Assembly (NCBI GenBank): GCA_934320895.1 | Contig: CAKRFY010000005.1 | Coordinates: 70,961-134,960 of the forward strand | DNA length: 64,000 nt | Source: an uncultured Lachnospiraceae bacterium | Lineage (GTDB): Bacteria > Bacillota > Clostridia > Lachnospirales > Lachnospiraceae | Direction: 5' to 3' | Shown: in pieces, positions 9,974 to 18,667 of the stretch | How positions within the stretch are numbered: position 1 is the stretch's first letter | Layout: the number at the start of each line of letters is the position of its first letter | Program-made: the position numbers and the translations under genes | The notes under the pieces: model-generated | Told to the model about the DNA's origin: nothing | The model's database searches: none | Seen by the model: only the letters and a program-made list of their open reading frames with translations

Positions 9974-10690
9974 ATGGATCAGTTACTGGAATTTTGCACA
10001 GACAAAACAGATACAGTTTGTTCAATGCAGAATATTGTGGGTGGGAACCATTATACGGGAACAGATACAGAGAATGGTGCAGATTTAAAAATGGCAGCAA
10101 ATTCAGAAAGAAATCTTACATGGCATAGCATGGACATAACAAGGGATGTACGTGCCGGTCAGTTAGGACAGCAGCCAAAGACGATCTGGCTTACTGGATT
10201 ATCAGGAGCTGGTAAATCCACAATAGTGAATGAACTTGAGAAAAGACTGTTTGTCTGTGGCAAAAAGACTATGGTACTTGACGGTGACAATGTCAGACTG
10301 GGATTGAATAAAAATCTTGGTTTCAGTGAAGAGGACAGAGTTGAGAACATACGACGTGTAGCCGAGGTGTCAAAACTGATGAATGATGCAGGTATTATTG
10401 TACTTACATCATTTATATCTCCGTTTAGAAAAGACAGAAGAAATGCAAAAGACATAATAGGAAAAGACAGTTTTATTGAGGTGTATATCAGCACTCCTAT
10501 AGAAGAGTGCGAGAGGAGAGATGTAAAGGGCCTTTATAAAAAGGCGAGAGAAGGAAAGATATCAGACTTTTCAGGAATATCAAGTCCTTACGAAGAGCCG
10601 GAAGCTCCTGATATAGAGGTAGATACTACAGGAAGAAGTATAGATGAAACTGTCGATTATATATATTCGCAATTAGAGAAATATTTATAG
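9974..10690 (+). CDS. cysC: Adenylyl-sulfate (APS) kinase
   Basis: It phosphorylates APS to PAPS, the donor for sulfation or assimilatory reduction. The core has Walker A GLSGAGKST, the DGDNVRLGLNKNLGFSEEDR motif, TSFISPFRKDR, and the family C-terminal signature ECERRDVKGLYKKAREG. The product is 238 residues because about 45 unrelated residues (MDQLLEFCTDKTDTVCSMQN onward) precede the normal CysC start at NLTWHSMDITRDVR. ATG 9974 is chosen because GGAGG (9964-9968) lies 5 nt upstream; the in-frame ATG 9962 would overlap the SD. No CysN, CysD or PAPS reductase is encoded nearby. It follows the ASST-like gene by 56 bp and ends in a terminator. Confidence 0.92.
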   Translation: MDQLLEFCTDKTDTVCSMQNIVGGNHYTGTDTENGADLKMAANSERNLTWHSMDITRDVRAGQLGQQPKTIWLTGLSGAGKSTIVNELEKRLFVCGKKTMVLDGDNVRLGLNKNLGFSEEDRVENIRRVAEVSKLMNDAGIIVLTSFISPFRKDRRNAKDIIGKDSFIEVYISTPIEECERRDVKGLYKKAREGKISDFSGISSPYEEPEAPDIEVDTTGRSIDETVDYIYSQLEKYL

Positions 10691-10693
10691 ATT

Positions 10694-10740
10694 AAAGACA
10701 GTATATAGTGAACATACAGGTTTCTATATACTGTCTTTAT
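10694..10740 (+). terminator. Terminator after cysC
   Basis: A perfect 15-bp stem, AAAGACAGTATATAG (10694-10708) with CTATATACTGTCTTT (10724-10738), and a 15-nt loop. The T tract is short. Confidence 0.75.
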
Positions 10741-10759
10741 CAGATTTTAAACCTATCAG

Positions 10760-10819
10760 GCAAGTAGCAGAGCGGATTGAGGATATCTGCTTGACATAGA
10801 TTTAATATCACAATATATT
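10760..10819 (+). promoter_or_regulatory. Repeat-associated promoter, copy A
   Basis: The 37-nt segment 10760-10796 matches the segment 20566-20602 upstream of dnaE at about 30 positions. Both end exactly in a -35 box. Here TTGACA (10791-10796), a 17-bp spacer and TATATT (10814-10819) form a good sigma-A promoter. Just before the -35 is a small hairpin, GCGGAT (10772-10777) with ATCTGC (10785-10790). It would drive the chromate-transporter gene together with a second promoter at 10889. Confidence 0.55.
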
Positions 10820-10888
10820 ACATATTGTGATAAAAATTGATATAAATATTTGATTTTGTAATATAAGTCAACTTTTTTCTAAATAGGC

Positions 10889-10917
10889 TTGCTTTATTCA
10901 TAGTAATCCTATATGAT
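10889..10917 (+). promoter_or_regulatory. Sigma-A promoter of the CHR transporter
   Basis: TTGCTT (10889-10894), a 17-bp spacer and TATGAT (10912-10917), 27 bp before the start codon. Confidence 0.55.
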
Positions 10918-10944
10918 ATAGAAAAAAGATAGGAATTGAATGAT

Positions 10945-12438
10945 ATGAAGGCAAATATACAAAAAGAACTTAAACTTATGGCTTCAATCTTTAAAATAGG
11001 TGTTGTTGGTTTCGGAGGCGGAACGGCACTTATACCTGTTATTGAGAGAGAGGTTGTAGAAGACCAGAAGATAGTTGAAAAAAGTGAATATGATAAGGAT
11101 GTTATAGTTGCAAGTATTACACCGGGTGCTTTACCTGTCGAGATTGCTACAGGTCTTGGAAAGCGTGCATACGGAGCTAAAGGAATGGCGCTTGCGGCAT
11201 TTCTTATGGCATTTCCGGGTGTACTTATGACAGTCCTTATGTTATCTGTATTATCAAAAGTAGATGAAAAACTGTTTGTACAGATAGAGTGCCTTTCTAT
11301 AGGACTTACTGCATTCATAAGCTGCCTTCTTACACAGTATGCCGTAAAGAGTATGCAGGAAACAAAAAAGGAAAGTGATAAAAGATTTCAACGTGCCTTT
11401 ATAATAATGATAGCAGTTTTCATATTGTCATGTGGAAAGTCAGTTTACAGCATCCTTGGAATAAAATCCACACCAATATTTGGTCTTTCGACAGTGCAGG
11501 TTCTTGGAATTGCCTTCTTTGGAATATTTTATACGCATTGCAGATTCAATATTAAAAATACACTTGTATCAGGGATAACAATTATTTTATATATACTCTG
11601 TGTAGGAAAAGCCGGTATCATACAGAATATTTACCTTGAGACAGGCTTAAAGGTATTTATGTTCGTACTTGCCATACATGGACTTTATGTTTGCACAAGA
11701 TACGGTATGAGCAAAGGTAAAAGATCAGAAGAAGAACTTGAAAAAGAAGGACACAGACTCACAACGGCAGGATTTTCAAAAGAGATGATAACATGGTTAT
11801 TATTCATTATCATACTTTCAATACCTGCATTTATCATAACAAAAGATACATGGATCTACTTATTCAGAGGATTTGCATCATCGATCATATCATTTGGAGG
11901 TGGAGATGCATATTTATCTGTAGCCGACGGTATGTTTGTAAGCACTGGAATGATAAAAGAAAATGAATTTTACAGCCAGCTGGTATCAATAGTAAATGTA
12001 CTTCCGGGTTCTATTCTCTGCAAGACACTTGCTGGAATCGGATATTTTATCGGATATGACATAAACAATAGTGTACTTGCTGGATTTGCAGTAGCCCTTG
12101 CCGGATTTGCATGCAGCGTAGCAGCATCAGGCGTAGTATTCTGCATAATCTATTATCTTTATGAGAAGTTTGAGGGAATAGCAGTATTTAAACTTATTGG
12201 AAGATGGATAAGACCTATAATAGCAGGACTTTTGTTAAATGTCATGGTATCTATGATATATCAGAATATAGCAACTGGACTTGCTATAGGTGGAAAAGTA
12301 GCTACAACACTTGTGATAACATTTGTTATTTATATAGTGAATCTTGTACTTATGTTGAAAGTAAAAGCAGGTAACGGAAAGCTTATACTTGTATCTGCAA
12401 TCCTTGGACTTTTACTTTGTAATGGGGTTTTGATTTAG
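10945..12438 (+). CDS. Two-domain chromate transporter (CHR family)
   Basis: A 497-residue polytopic membrane protein with two homologous CHR domains. Domain 1 opens with KIGVVGFGGGTALIPVIERE and domain 2 has SIISFGGGDAYLSVADGMFV; the FGGG motif is the family hallmark. Characterised members export chromate or act as chromate/sulfate antiporters; in anaerobes the real substrate is often unknown. A charged cytoplasmic linker (about 255-280, SKGKRSEEELEKEG) joins the halves. ATG 10945 lies 10 nt after AGGA; a TTG at 10936 is too close to that SD. Two sigma-A promoters precede it. Being near cysC, sulfate is a possible substrate, but this is inference. Confidence 0.85.
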   Translation: MKANIQKELKLMASIFKIGVVGFGGGTALIPVIEREVVEDQKIVEKSEYDKDVIVASITPGALPVEIATGLGKRAYGAKGMALAAFLMAFPGVLMTVLMLSVLSKVDEKLFVQIECLSIGLTAFISCLLTQYAVKSMQETKKESDKRFQRAFIIMIAVFILSCGKSVYSILGIKSTPIFGLSTVQVLGIAFFGIFYTHCRFNIKNTLVSGITIILYILCVGKAGIIQNIYLETGLKVFMFVLAIHGLYVCTRYGMSKGKRSEEELEKEGHRLTTAGFSKEMITWLLFIIILSIPAFIITKDTWIYLFRGFASSIISFGGGDAYLSVADGMFVSTGMIKENEFYSQLVSIVNVLPGSILCKTLAGIGYFIGYDINNSVLAGFAVALAGFACSVAASGVVFCIIYYLYEKFEGIAVFKLIGRWIRPIIAGLLLNVMVSMIYQNIATGLAIGGKVATTLVITFVIYIVNLVLMLKVKAGNGKLILVSAILGLLLCNGVLI

Positions 12439-12445
12439 TATGTAA

Positions 12446-12712
12446 GTGACGACAGGAATAAGGATTATTATTATGCGCTCAGGGACATTTTTGTTCGGAG
12501 AACATGATAATGATCCTTATTTCTGTCTGTTTGGTGTTACAAAGAAAGTTCTTGATGTTCTTGAGAAAGACAGTCTTGATTATGAACTTTATTCAAATAT
12601 CAAGCCAAATCCTATTCTTGCACAGTCAGCATATGATGATGCGTGCCGTCCTGGAAATCCAAAGGAGACAAGTGTAGAGGACATAACAAAACTTTATGAA
12701 TCACTTATCTAG
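12446..12712 (+). pseudogene. Remnant of an iron-containing alcohol dehydrogenase (internal deletion)
   Basis: An 88-codon frame that joins two distant parts of an Fe-type alcohol dehydrogenase. Residues about 32-55 (TKKVLDVLEKDSLDYELYSN then IKPNP) match the N-terminal cofactor-binding region, and the last part (DDACRPGNPKETSVEDITKL) matches the extreme C-terminus. The roughly 290 residues between, including the iron-binding histidines, are missing, so it cannot be an active dehydrogenase. A possible internal start is ATG 12473. It lies directly after the CHR gene and before a bidirectional terminator. A functional short protein cannot be excluded, but deletion is the simpler reading. Confidence 0.7.
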
Positions 12713-12758
12713 ATCAAAAATTTTAAACAGTGATATATTTTTCTAAAGTATAAAATAT

Positions 12759-12800
12759 GCCTGAGATACCGATTTCATCATCGTTATCTCAGGCGTATTG
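12759..12800. terminator. Bidirectional terminator between convergent genes
   Basis: GCCTGAGATA (12759-12768) pairs perfectly with TATCTCAGGC (12785-12794). T-rich flanks occur on both sides, so it can serve the CHR/ADH-remnant side on the plus strand and ktrA on the minus strand. Confidence 0.7.
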
Positions 12801-12845
12801 TTTTAGTGCAATAGTGCTCGTTAAAAAAAGAAAAAGTATTCAGGT

Positions 12846-13496
12846 TTACAGCAGGTTATCGAGGTCTTTCACATCACATGTGATAAGCATAGTCATATTG
12901 TCAGTAAGTTTAATATCAGGAGAAGGGTTTACTTCATATTCTGAAGAAACATCTTTCCTTACTGCTATGACATTAAGATTTTCTTTTTTTCTAAGGTTTA
13001 ATTCTCTGAGAGATTTACCGATCCAGTTTGGTTTTACATCAATTTCAACCATTTTTAATTTATCTGAAATCTCCATAAAATTGATAACACGCCTGTTTGA
13101 AAGTCTTCTTGCAAGGCGGATTCCGGTTTCCTGTTCTGGCATTATAGTCTGGTCAGCTCCAAGTTTTTCAAGAATCTTTTTGTGGGTTTTATCCTGAGCC
13201 TTGCAAACTACGGTACTAACACCGGCATCCTTTGCGTAAATTGTTGCGAGGATACTTATATCAAGCTTTTCGGTAATAGCAATCACAACGGCATCCATAT
13301 TTGAGAGACCGAGAGTGTCCATAGCCTCAGTATCTCTGATATCGACAGCAACAGCGCATGTGACAAAATCGGCAACAGAATGAACACGCTCCTTGTCTAT
13401 ATCTACAGCGAGAACATCAGCACCAGTATTAGCAAGTTCAATAGCAACACTTCGTCCGAATTTTCCAAGTCCGATAACGGCAAATGATTTTTCCAT
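12846..13496 (-). CDS. ktrA: Potassium channel regulatory subunit (KtrA/TrkA, RCK)
   Basis: A 216-residue cytosolic gating ring subunit for the KtrB channel encoded upstream. The RCK N-domain has the nucleotide-binding motif FAVIGLGKFGRSVAIELA and an acidic residue ending beta-2 (VDIDKE); the C-terminal half (about 135-216) is the RCK-C/TrkA-C ligand domain. In the family it binds ATP/ADP and c-di-AMP. The frame is open 37 codons further upstream, but ATG 13496 follows an SD (AAAGGAG) and begins the normal family N-terminus MEKSFAVIGLG. It is separated from ktrB by 125 bp and may be co-transcribed with it. Confidence 0.92.
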   Translation of the reverse strand: MEKSFAVIGLGKFGRSVAIELANTGADVLAVDIDKERVHSVADFVTCAVAVDIRDTEAMDTLGLSNMDAVVIAITEKLDISILATIYAKDAGVSTVVCKAQDKTHKKILEKLGADQTIMPEQETGIRLARRLSNRRVINFMEISDKLKMVEIDVKPNWIGKSLRELNLRKKENLNVIAVRKDVSSEYEVNPSPDIKLTDNMTMLITCDVKDLDNLL

Positions 13497-13621
13497 GAAT
13501 TTACTCCTTTTTATTAGTGAAACTATAGTATTTATATATAGCAAAAATTGTATTGTCAGGTTTTTTGGTACAAAGATTATTTTAATTTGCATATTCAAGT
13601 TTGACAATGACAGTCATTATA

Positions 13622-14992
13622 TTATCCGACAGTGATATCTTCGTTAGGAAATGATACGAGATCTTTCCTGCGGTCTTTATTAAAGAAGATGACCATCGAG
13701 ATTGGACCTATGCGTCCAAGATACATGCATATTATGATGATAAGCTTACCAAAAAGATGAAGATTTGAAGTAAAATCTCTTGTTAATCCTACAGTTGCGA
13801 TCGCACTTGTCGTTTCATAAACAACATCGACCATCGAACCGCCCTCAGCCTGATAAAGACCAAAAGATGCAAGCATAAGAAATGAAATACTTACCATTGT
13901 CACGGCGAGAGCCTTAGTAACAGTCTGATGTGGGATGTTTTTTCTAAAAACAACAAGATGTGTTTTGCCTTTTACAACAGCGCGTGTACTCAAAAATAAT
14001 GTAGCAACGGTAGTTGTTTTAATTCCGCCAGCCGTACCGATCGAAGAGCCGCCTATCACCATTAGGAAATAACAGAGAAGGACAGTTCCGTGTCTTAATC
14101 CTGCCTGTGAGAAAGTAGCAAATCCGGCAGTTCTAAGTGTGACAGACTGGAAAAGACTTGCGACAATTTTATCTAAAAAACTCATATTTCCAATAGTATC
14201 TGAATTTGTATATTCAAGAAAGAATATAAGTAATGCACCACCAAAAATCAAGATAGCAGTAGTAATAAGCGTTATTTTTGTATGGAGCCTGAGTTTCAGG
14301 AAACTTTTTCTAATAGTAAATTTTTTCTCGAAGTGGTTTTTAAATGCCCCTTTAATATCCTGCCATACGATAAAACCGATACCACCAGAAATTATAAGAA
14401 ACATTGTAACAAAATTGATCCAGATATTTGAAGCATATGGTTCAAGGCTGTTTTCACCAAGCAGGTCAATACCTGCATTACAAAAAGCTGAAACTGCATG
14501 AAAAAGAGAAAACCATGCTCCTTTTATCAGACCGAAATCTGGAACAAAAACGAAACTGTAGCAGATGGCACCGATTGCTTCTATTATAAATGTACCTCTG
14601 AAGATAAACTTTAAAAAGCGTACAAGACCTTTGAGTGTGCTTAGATTAAGAGCATCTTCAAGAAGGAGTCTGTCACTTAGAGTAATGCGGCTTCCGGCAA
14701 CCATCATAATACCGGTGACAAAGGACACGATACCAAGACCGCCAAGTTGGATAAGAATAAGAATGACAATCTTTCCAAACAGGCTCCAATGAGCAGCGGT
14801 ATTGACAACAACAAGACCTGTCACGCAGACAGATGTAGTTGAAGTAAATAAAGCATCGATAAAAGGAGTAAAATGACCATCAGCAGAAGATAAAGGCAGA
14901 CAAAGAATAATAGCACCGATAAAAATGGTACCTAAAAAGCCTAAAGCGATGATCTGTGTAGTAGAAAGTTCTTTATTTAAACTTGAAAACAT
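13622..14992 (-). CDS. ktrB: Potassium uptake channel subunit KtrB/TrkH
   Basis: A 456-residue membrane protein of the SKT superfamily. The four pore loops are recognisable with their selectivity-filter glycines: TSVCVTGL, SAFCNAGI, VTLRTAGF and SAIATVGLTRDF. The charged LGRIGP motif near the C-terminus is conserved in the family. With KtrA it takes up K+ driven by the sodium or proton gradient. ATG 14992 (MFSSLNKEL) follows the SD ATGAGGG; upstream in-frame codons would give a longer, atypical N-terminus. It is divergent from murB, with the tRNA-Arg gene between them. Confidence 0.94.
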   Translation of the reverse strand: MFSSLNKELSTTQIIALGFLGTIFIGAIILCLPLSSADGHFTPFIDALFTSTTSVCVTGLVVVNTAAHWSLFGKIVILILIQLGGLGIVSFVTGIMMVAGSRITLSDRLLLEDALNLSTLKGLVRFLKFIFRGTFIIEAIGAICYSFVFVPDFGLIKGAWFSLFHAVSAFCNAGIDLLGENSLEPYASNIWINFVTMFLIISGGIGFIVWQDIKGAFKNHFEKKFTIRKSFLKLRLHTKITLITTAILIFGGALLIFFLEYTNSDTIGNMSFLDKIVASLFQSVTLRTAGFATFSQAGLRHGTVLLCYFLMVIGGSSIGTAGGIKTTTVATLFLSTRAVVKGKTHLVVFRKNIPHQTVTKALAVTMVSISFLMLASFGLYQAEGGSMVDVVYETTSAIATVGLTRDFTSNLHLFGKLIIIICMYLGRIGPISMVIFFNKDRRKDLVSFPNEDITVG

Positions 14993-15065
14993 ATAAACCC
15001 TCATTTCTGCACACATTTTTTTGTGCATAGTGTGAAATATATTATATTTTACACATAAGATCTGC

Positions 15066-15108
15066 AAAAAACAAAAATCCCCATATCATGACAATTCATA
15101 ATACGAGG
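15066..15108 (-). terminator. Terminator of tRNA-Arg
   Basis: On the minus strand CCTCGTAT pairs with ATATGGGG (including wobbles), with an inner ATGA/TCAT stem, followed by TTTTTGTTTTTT. It lies just after the tRNA 3' end and before ktrB. Confidence 0.6.
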
Positions 15109-15117
15109 ATAATCAAA

Positions 15118-15191
<74 letters not shown>

Positions 15192-15226
15192 TTATTATCT
15201 GTCGTGCTCTCGCACCGACGAGTTAT

Positions 15227-15255
15227 ACTATACCCTATCCTAAAAAAAAAATCAA
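15227..15255 (-). promoter_or_regulatory. Promoter of tRNA-Arg
   Basis: On the minus strand TTGATT (15255-15250), a 17-bp spacer and TATAGT (15232-15227), about 35 bp before the tRNA 5' end. Confidence 0.65.
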
Positions 15256-15367
15256 GTACTTTTTTCAAAAAAATTAAAAAAAATCAAAATTTTACTTTTT
15301 TCAGCTTTTTTATTACGATTTCTGTCATTTACCATAAACATTTTTATCGTCTGTCTGGTATAAAAAC

Positions 15368-15397
15368 TTGCAACTCCCATAAGCATTGTGATATAAA
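15368..15397 (+). promoter_or_regulatory. Candidate promoter of the murB-rapZ-whiA operon
   Basis: TTGCAA (15368-15373), an 18-bp spacer and TATAAA (15392-15397), 44 bp before the murB start. Confidence 0.5.
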
Positions 15398-15441
15398 TAT
15401 AAATGCAATGTTTAGGAAAATATAAAAATTTGGAGGGCATT

Positions 15442-16368
15442 ATGGCCGAATCTGAAATCATAAATAAACTTATTGGAATAAATGGAGAACAGCAGGTATT
15501 TGTGTCAGAGCCAATGAGCAGACACACTACATTCAGAATAGGAGGTCCGGCAAAAATATTTGTCAGTCCTGATAATATAGAGAAGATAATAAAGACAATA
15601 GAATTACTAAAAAAAGAAGAGGAAGAATATTTCGTTATTGGAAATGGAAGCAATCTTTTAGTTGCGGATGAGGGATATGACGGGATAGTTGTATCAACTG
15701 AGAATTTAAAGAATGTAAATATAGAGAAAGAAGATGGAGAACTAACTTACATATATGCTGAGGCGGGAGCCATGCTTTCAAAAGTATCAGTACTTGCGTC
15801 AGAAGGTTCTCTTACGGGATTTGAATTTGCGGGAGGCATTCCTGGAACAATAGGTGGAGCCGTATCAATGAACGCAGGAGCATACGGCGGAGAGATAAAA
15901 GATGTAATAGTAAGTGCAGATGTACTTATGGACGATGGAAAAGTTATTAAATTCACAAAAGATGAACTTGAACTTTCATATAGAAACAGTATAATACAAA
16001 AAGAAAAGCTTATCGTATTATCAGCAGAATTTGCTTTTAAAAAAGGAAACAAAAGCGAAATACTAGCACAGATGAAAGACTTTGCACAAAAAAGGCGTGA
16101 CAAACAGCCACTCGAATATGCAAGTGCCGGAAGTACATTTAAGAGACCGGAAGGGCACTTTGCAGGAAAACTTATAGATGATGCAGGTCTTAGAGGATAT
16201 CGTGTTGGAAATGTCATGGTATCTGACAAACACTGTGGTTTTGTAGTAAATGTCGGCGGCGGAACATGTGAGGAAGCAAAAGCTGTGATAGCTCATGTAA
16301 AAGAGGAAGTAGAAAGACAGTTTGGTGTTACTCTTGAACTTGAAGTAAGAAAATTGGGCTGGGAATAA
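15442..16368 (+). CDS. murB: UDP-N-acetylenolpyruvoylglucosamine reductase
   Basis: It reduces the enolpyruvyl group to make UDP-MurNAc, a committed step of peptidoglycan synthesis, using FAD and NADPH. The 308-residue protein is a type II MurB: FAD-binding motifs FRIGGPAKI, IGNGSNLLV and GGIPGTIGGAVSMNAGAYGG, the catalytic serine in ASAGSTFKRP, GFVVN and the C-terminal catalytic glutamate in LELEVRKLG. ATG 15442 follows the SD TGGAGGG; the frame extends upstream without an SD. It begins the cluster murB-rapZ-whiA. Confidence 0.95.
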   Translation: MAESEIINKLIGINGEQQVFVSEPMSRHTTFRIGGPAKIFVSPDNIEKIIKTIELLKKEEEEYFVIGNGSNLLVADEGYDGIVVSTENLKNVNIEKEDGELTYIYAEAGAMLSKVSVLASEGSLTGFEFAGGIPGTIGGAVSMNAGAYGGEIKDVIVSADVLMDDGKVIKFTKDELELSYRNSIIQKEKLIVLSAEFAFKKGNKSEILAQMKDFAQKRRDKQPLEYASAGSTFKRPEGHFAGKLIDDAGLRGYRVGNVMVSDKHCGFVVNVGGGTCEEAKAVIAHVKEEVERQFGVTLELEVRKLGWE

Positions 16369-16423
16369 ACAGCTGGTTATCAAAGTCATAAGAGGGAAAA
16401 TAAAAAGGCTTGGAGAAATGAGG

Positions 16424-17308
16424 ATGAATATGCGTTTTGTAATAGTTACGGGAATGTCAGGTGCAGGAAAGAGTTCGGTACTCAAAATGCTTGAGGATAT
16501 AGGTTATTTTTGTGTAGATAATCTGCCGGTAAAACTTATACCAAAACTCACCAAAATGTTTATATGTGAGACGGACAGTATAGACAAACTTGCACTTGGT
16601 ATAGACATAAGAAATCTTGAGGGACTTTCACATCTTGACAAGATGCTTGATGAGATGAAAAAAGAAGGTTATCCGTATGAGGTACTTTTTCTTGATGCAG
16701 ACAGCAATGTCCTTGTAAAAAGATACAAAGAAACCAGACGAAATCATCCACTTGCACTTCAGGGAAGAGTTGACAAGGCGATAGAGGCAGAGAGAGAAGA
16801 ACTCCAGTTTATAAAAAAACGTGCTGACTATATCATGGATACAAGCCACATGCTCGTGCGTGAATTAAAGCAGGAGATAGATAAGATATTTTTGAAAAAT
16901 GAAGAATATAAAAACTTTTTTGTGACAATATTATCATTTGGATTTAAATATGGAATACCGGCAGACTGTGATCTTGTATTTGATGTGAGATTTTTGCCTA
17001 ATCCATATTATATACCTGAATTAAAAAAGAAAACAGGTAATGACTTTGAAGTATTTGATTATGTAATGAAATCTGAGCAGGCAAAGGAATTTGATGAGAA
17101 ATTATTTGACATGATAAAGTTTCTGATCCCTAATTATATAGCAGAAGGAAAAAATCAGCTTGTGATAGGAATTGGATGTACAGGCGGCAAACATCGTTCT
17201 GTATCATTGGCAAATGCACTTGCAAAACATATGCAGGAACTTCCCTACAGCTTAAAAACAGAGCACAGGGATATTGAGAAAGATGCCAAAACAAAGGGAG
17301 AAAGCTAA
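16424..17308 (+). CDS. rapZ: RNase adapter / nucleotide-binding protein RapZ (YvcJ family)
   Basis: A P-loop protein of about 294 residues: Walker A TGMSGAGKS, then the family stretch YFCVDNLPVKLIPKL, the ALGIDIRN segment, and the C-terminal domain with FGFKYGIPADCDLVFDVRFL and IGCTGGKHRSV. In E. coli RapZ controls GlmZ/GlmS; in B. subtilis YvcJ hydrolyses GTP and affects competence. Possible starts are ATG 16418, 16424 and 16430; 16424 is best placed relative to GGAG (16412-16415), and 16430 is also plausible. Its stop codon overlaps the whiA start (TAATG), which implies translational coupling. Confidence 0.94.
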   Translation: MNMRFVIVTGMSGAGKSSVLKMLEDIGYFCVDNLPVKLIPKLTKMFICETDSIDKLALGIDIRNLEGLSHLDKMLDEMKKEGYPYEVLFLDADSNVLVKRYKETRRNHPLALQGRVDKAIEAEREELQFIKKRADYIMDTSHMLVRELKQEIDKIFLKNEEYKNFFVTILSFGFKYGIPADCDLVFDVRFLPNPYYIPELKKKTGNDFEVFDYVMKSEQAKEFDEKLFDMIKFLIPNYIAEGKNQLVIGIGCTGGKHRSVSLANALAKHMQELPYSLKTEHRDIEKDAKTKGES

Positions 17309-18267
17309 TGTCGTTTGCAAGTGATGTAAAAGATGAAATAGGAAGACAGACTGACAGGGGCAGGCATTGTCAGATAGCTCAGTTTGCAGTATTATTTGCG
17401 CTTACAGGGCATATAAAAAAAGATTTCAGAAATGAGAATTATATTGAAATGCGAACAGAGAACTTGACAGTTGCAAAGAAATCCTATATGTTATTAAAGT
17501 GTATGTTTGATACTTCACCCGAAGTAATGATAAGAACACACAATCTTCAGGTTCAGTCAAAGAACTATTTTATCTGTATAAAAGATCATGCACTTGTAAT
17601 AGAAGTGCTTAAGACCATAAAACTTTTGAGTGATGAAGATCAGTGGGGTGATTTCTCATCAGTTAATAAACTTATAGTGCAGAATATGTGCTGTAAGCGT
17701 GCTTTCCTCAGAGGTGCATTTATGGTAGCAGGTTCAGTGACAAATCCTGAAAAGGGGTATCATCTTGAAATAGCCGTTTTATCAGCAAAACTTGCCATGC
17801 AGTTAAAAGAAGCGATGAGTGCTTTTGAAATTGAGGCAAAGATTGTTGAGAGAAAAAAGTATCAGGTTGTCTATATAAAAGAAGGGGCACAGATTGTAGA
17901 TTTTTTAAATGTCATAGGGGCACATATGGCACTTATGGAGTTTGAAAATGTACGAATAGTAAAGGAAGTGCGAAATTCCGTAAACAGACAGGTGAATTGT
18001 GAGACGGCAAATATCACAAAAATAGTAAATACTGCCGCAAGGCAGATAGAAGATATTAAGTATATTCAATGTAATATGGGGTTTAGTGCATTATCAGACG
18101 GACTTAGGGAGATTGCGAAGTTAAGAATTGAGTATCCTGACAGTTCATTACAGGAACTTGGACAAATGCTTGACAACCCTATAAGTAAATCAGGAGTGAA
18201 TCATCGTCTGAAAAAATTAAGCAATATTGCAAATGAGATCAGACAGGAGAAGGAGACCATAAGTTGA
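17308..18267 (+). CDS. whiA: DNA-binding protein WhiA
   Basis: A 319-residue WhiA: N-terminal LAGLIDADG-like domain (starting MSFASDVKDEIGR, with CCKRAFLRGAFMVAGSVTNP) and a C-terminal helix-turn-helix (LRIEYPDSSLQELGQML then KSGVNHRLKKL). In actinobacteria it activates sporulation genes; in Firmicutes it is a nucleoid-associated protein linked to division and chromosome segregation. It overlaps rapZ by one base. In B. subtilis YvcK lies between these two; it is absent here. The next gene is the HPr/Crh-like gene, displaced by an inserted IS element. Confidence 0.96.
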   Translation: MSFASDVKDEIGRQTDRGRHCQIAQFAVLFALTGHIKKDFRNENYIEMRTENLTVAKKSYMLLKCMFDTSPEVMIRTHNLQVQSKNYFICIKDHALVIEVLKTIKLLSDEDQWGDFSSVNKLIVQNMCCKRAFLRGAFMVAGSVTNPEKGYHLEIAVLSAKLAMQLKEAMSAFEIEAKIVERKKYQVVYIKEGAQIVDFLNVIGAHMALMEFENVRIVKEVRNSVNRQVNCETANITKIVNTAARQIEDIKYIQCNMGFSALSDGLREIAKLRIEYPDSSLQELGQMLDNPISKSGVNHRLKKLSNIANEIRQEKETIS

Positions 18268-18378
18268 TTGGTTGAAAAGAATGTCTGGCAAAAGGAGGAT
18301 TGTTAAGTGATTGAAAATATAGGCAAATAGTTATAAAAGTGGTATAATGTGTTCATTAGAAGGAAGGGAGTATTTTTA

Positions 18379-18606
18379 TGAACACAAAAAATATCACAAA
18401 TTACAAACCAAAAGATTTTGCTGAATTAGTAGGCGTTTTTGTCAAAACCTTACAACGCTGGGACAGAGAAGGCACTCTAAAGGCAAATCGGACTCCAACT
18501 GATAGATGTTATTATACTTATGACCAATATCTACAATATTAAAGGAATACAAACAGAGAATGATATAAGAGATATAGTGATTTATGCAAGAGTTTCAACG
18601 AGAAAT
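18379..18606 (+). pseudogene. IS607-type serine recombinase TnpA, frameshifted and truncated
   Basis: ATG 18379 opens a 52-codon frame with the MerR-like HTH of IS607 transposases (YKPKDFAELVGVFVKTLQRW, then DREGTLKANRTPTDRCYYTY) that stops at TAA 18538-18540. Deleting one T near there restores the expected continuation YKGIQTENDIRDIVIYARVS, which holds the start of the resolvase catalytic domain (serine in YARVSTRN). After about 18606 the recombinase similarity ends, so most of the catalytic domain is gone. A -10-like TATAAT lies upstream at about 18342. The element cannot transpose by itself. Confidence 0.82.
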
Positions 18607-18667
18607 TTACATGTATTTTCTTGTAGATTATATGGATTAAGAAAGTATAAAAAACAGATAAAGGATG

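Noticed and set aside
12757..13197. 146-codon plus-strand frame opposite ktrA
   Set aside because: It starts in the terminator hairpin and is antisense to a clear RCK gene.
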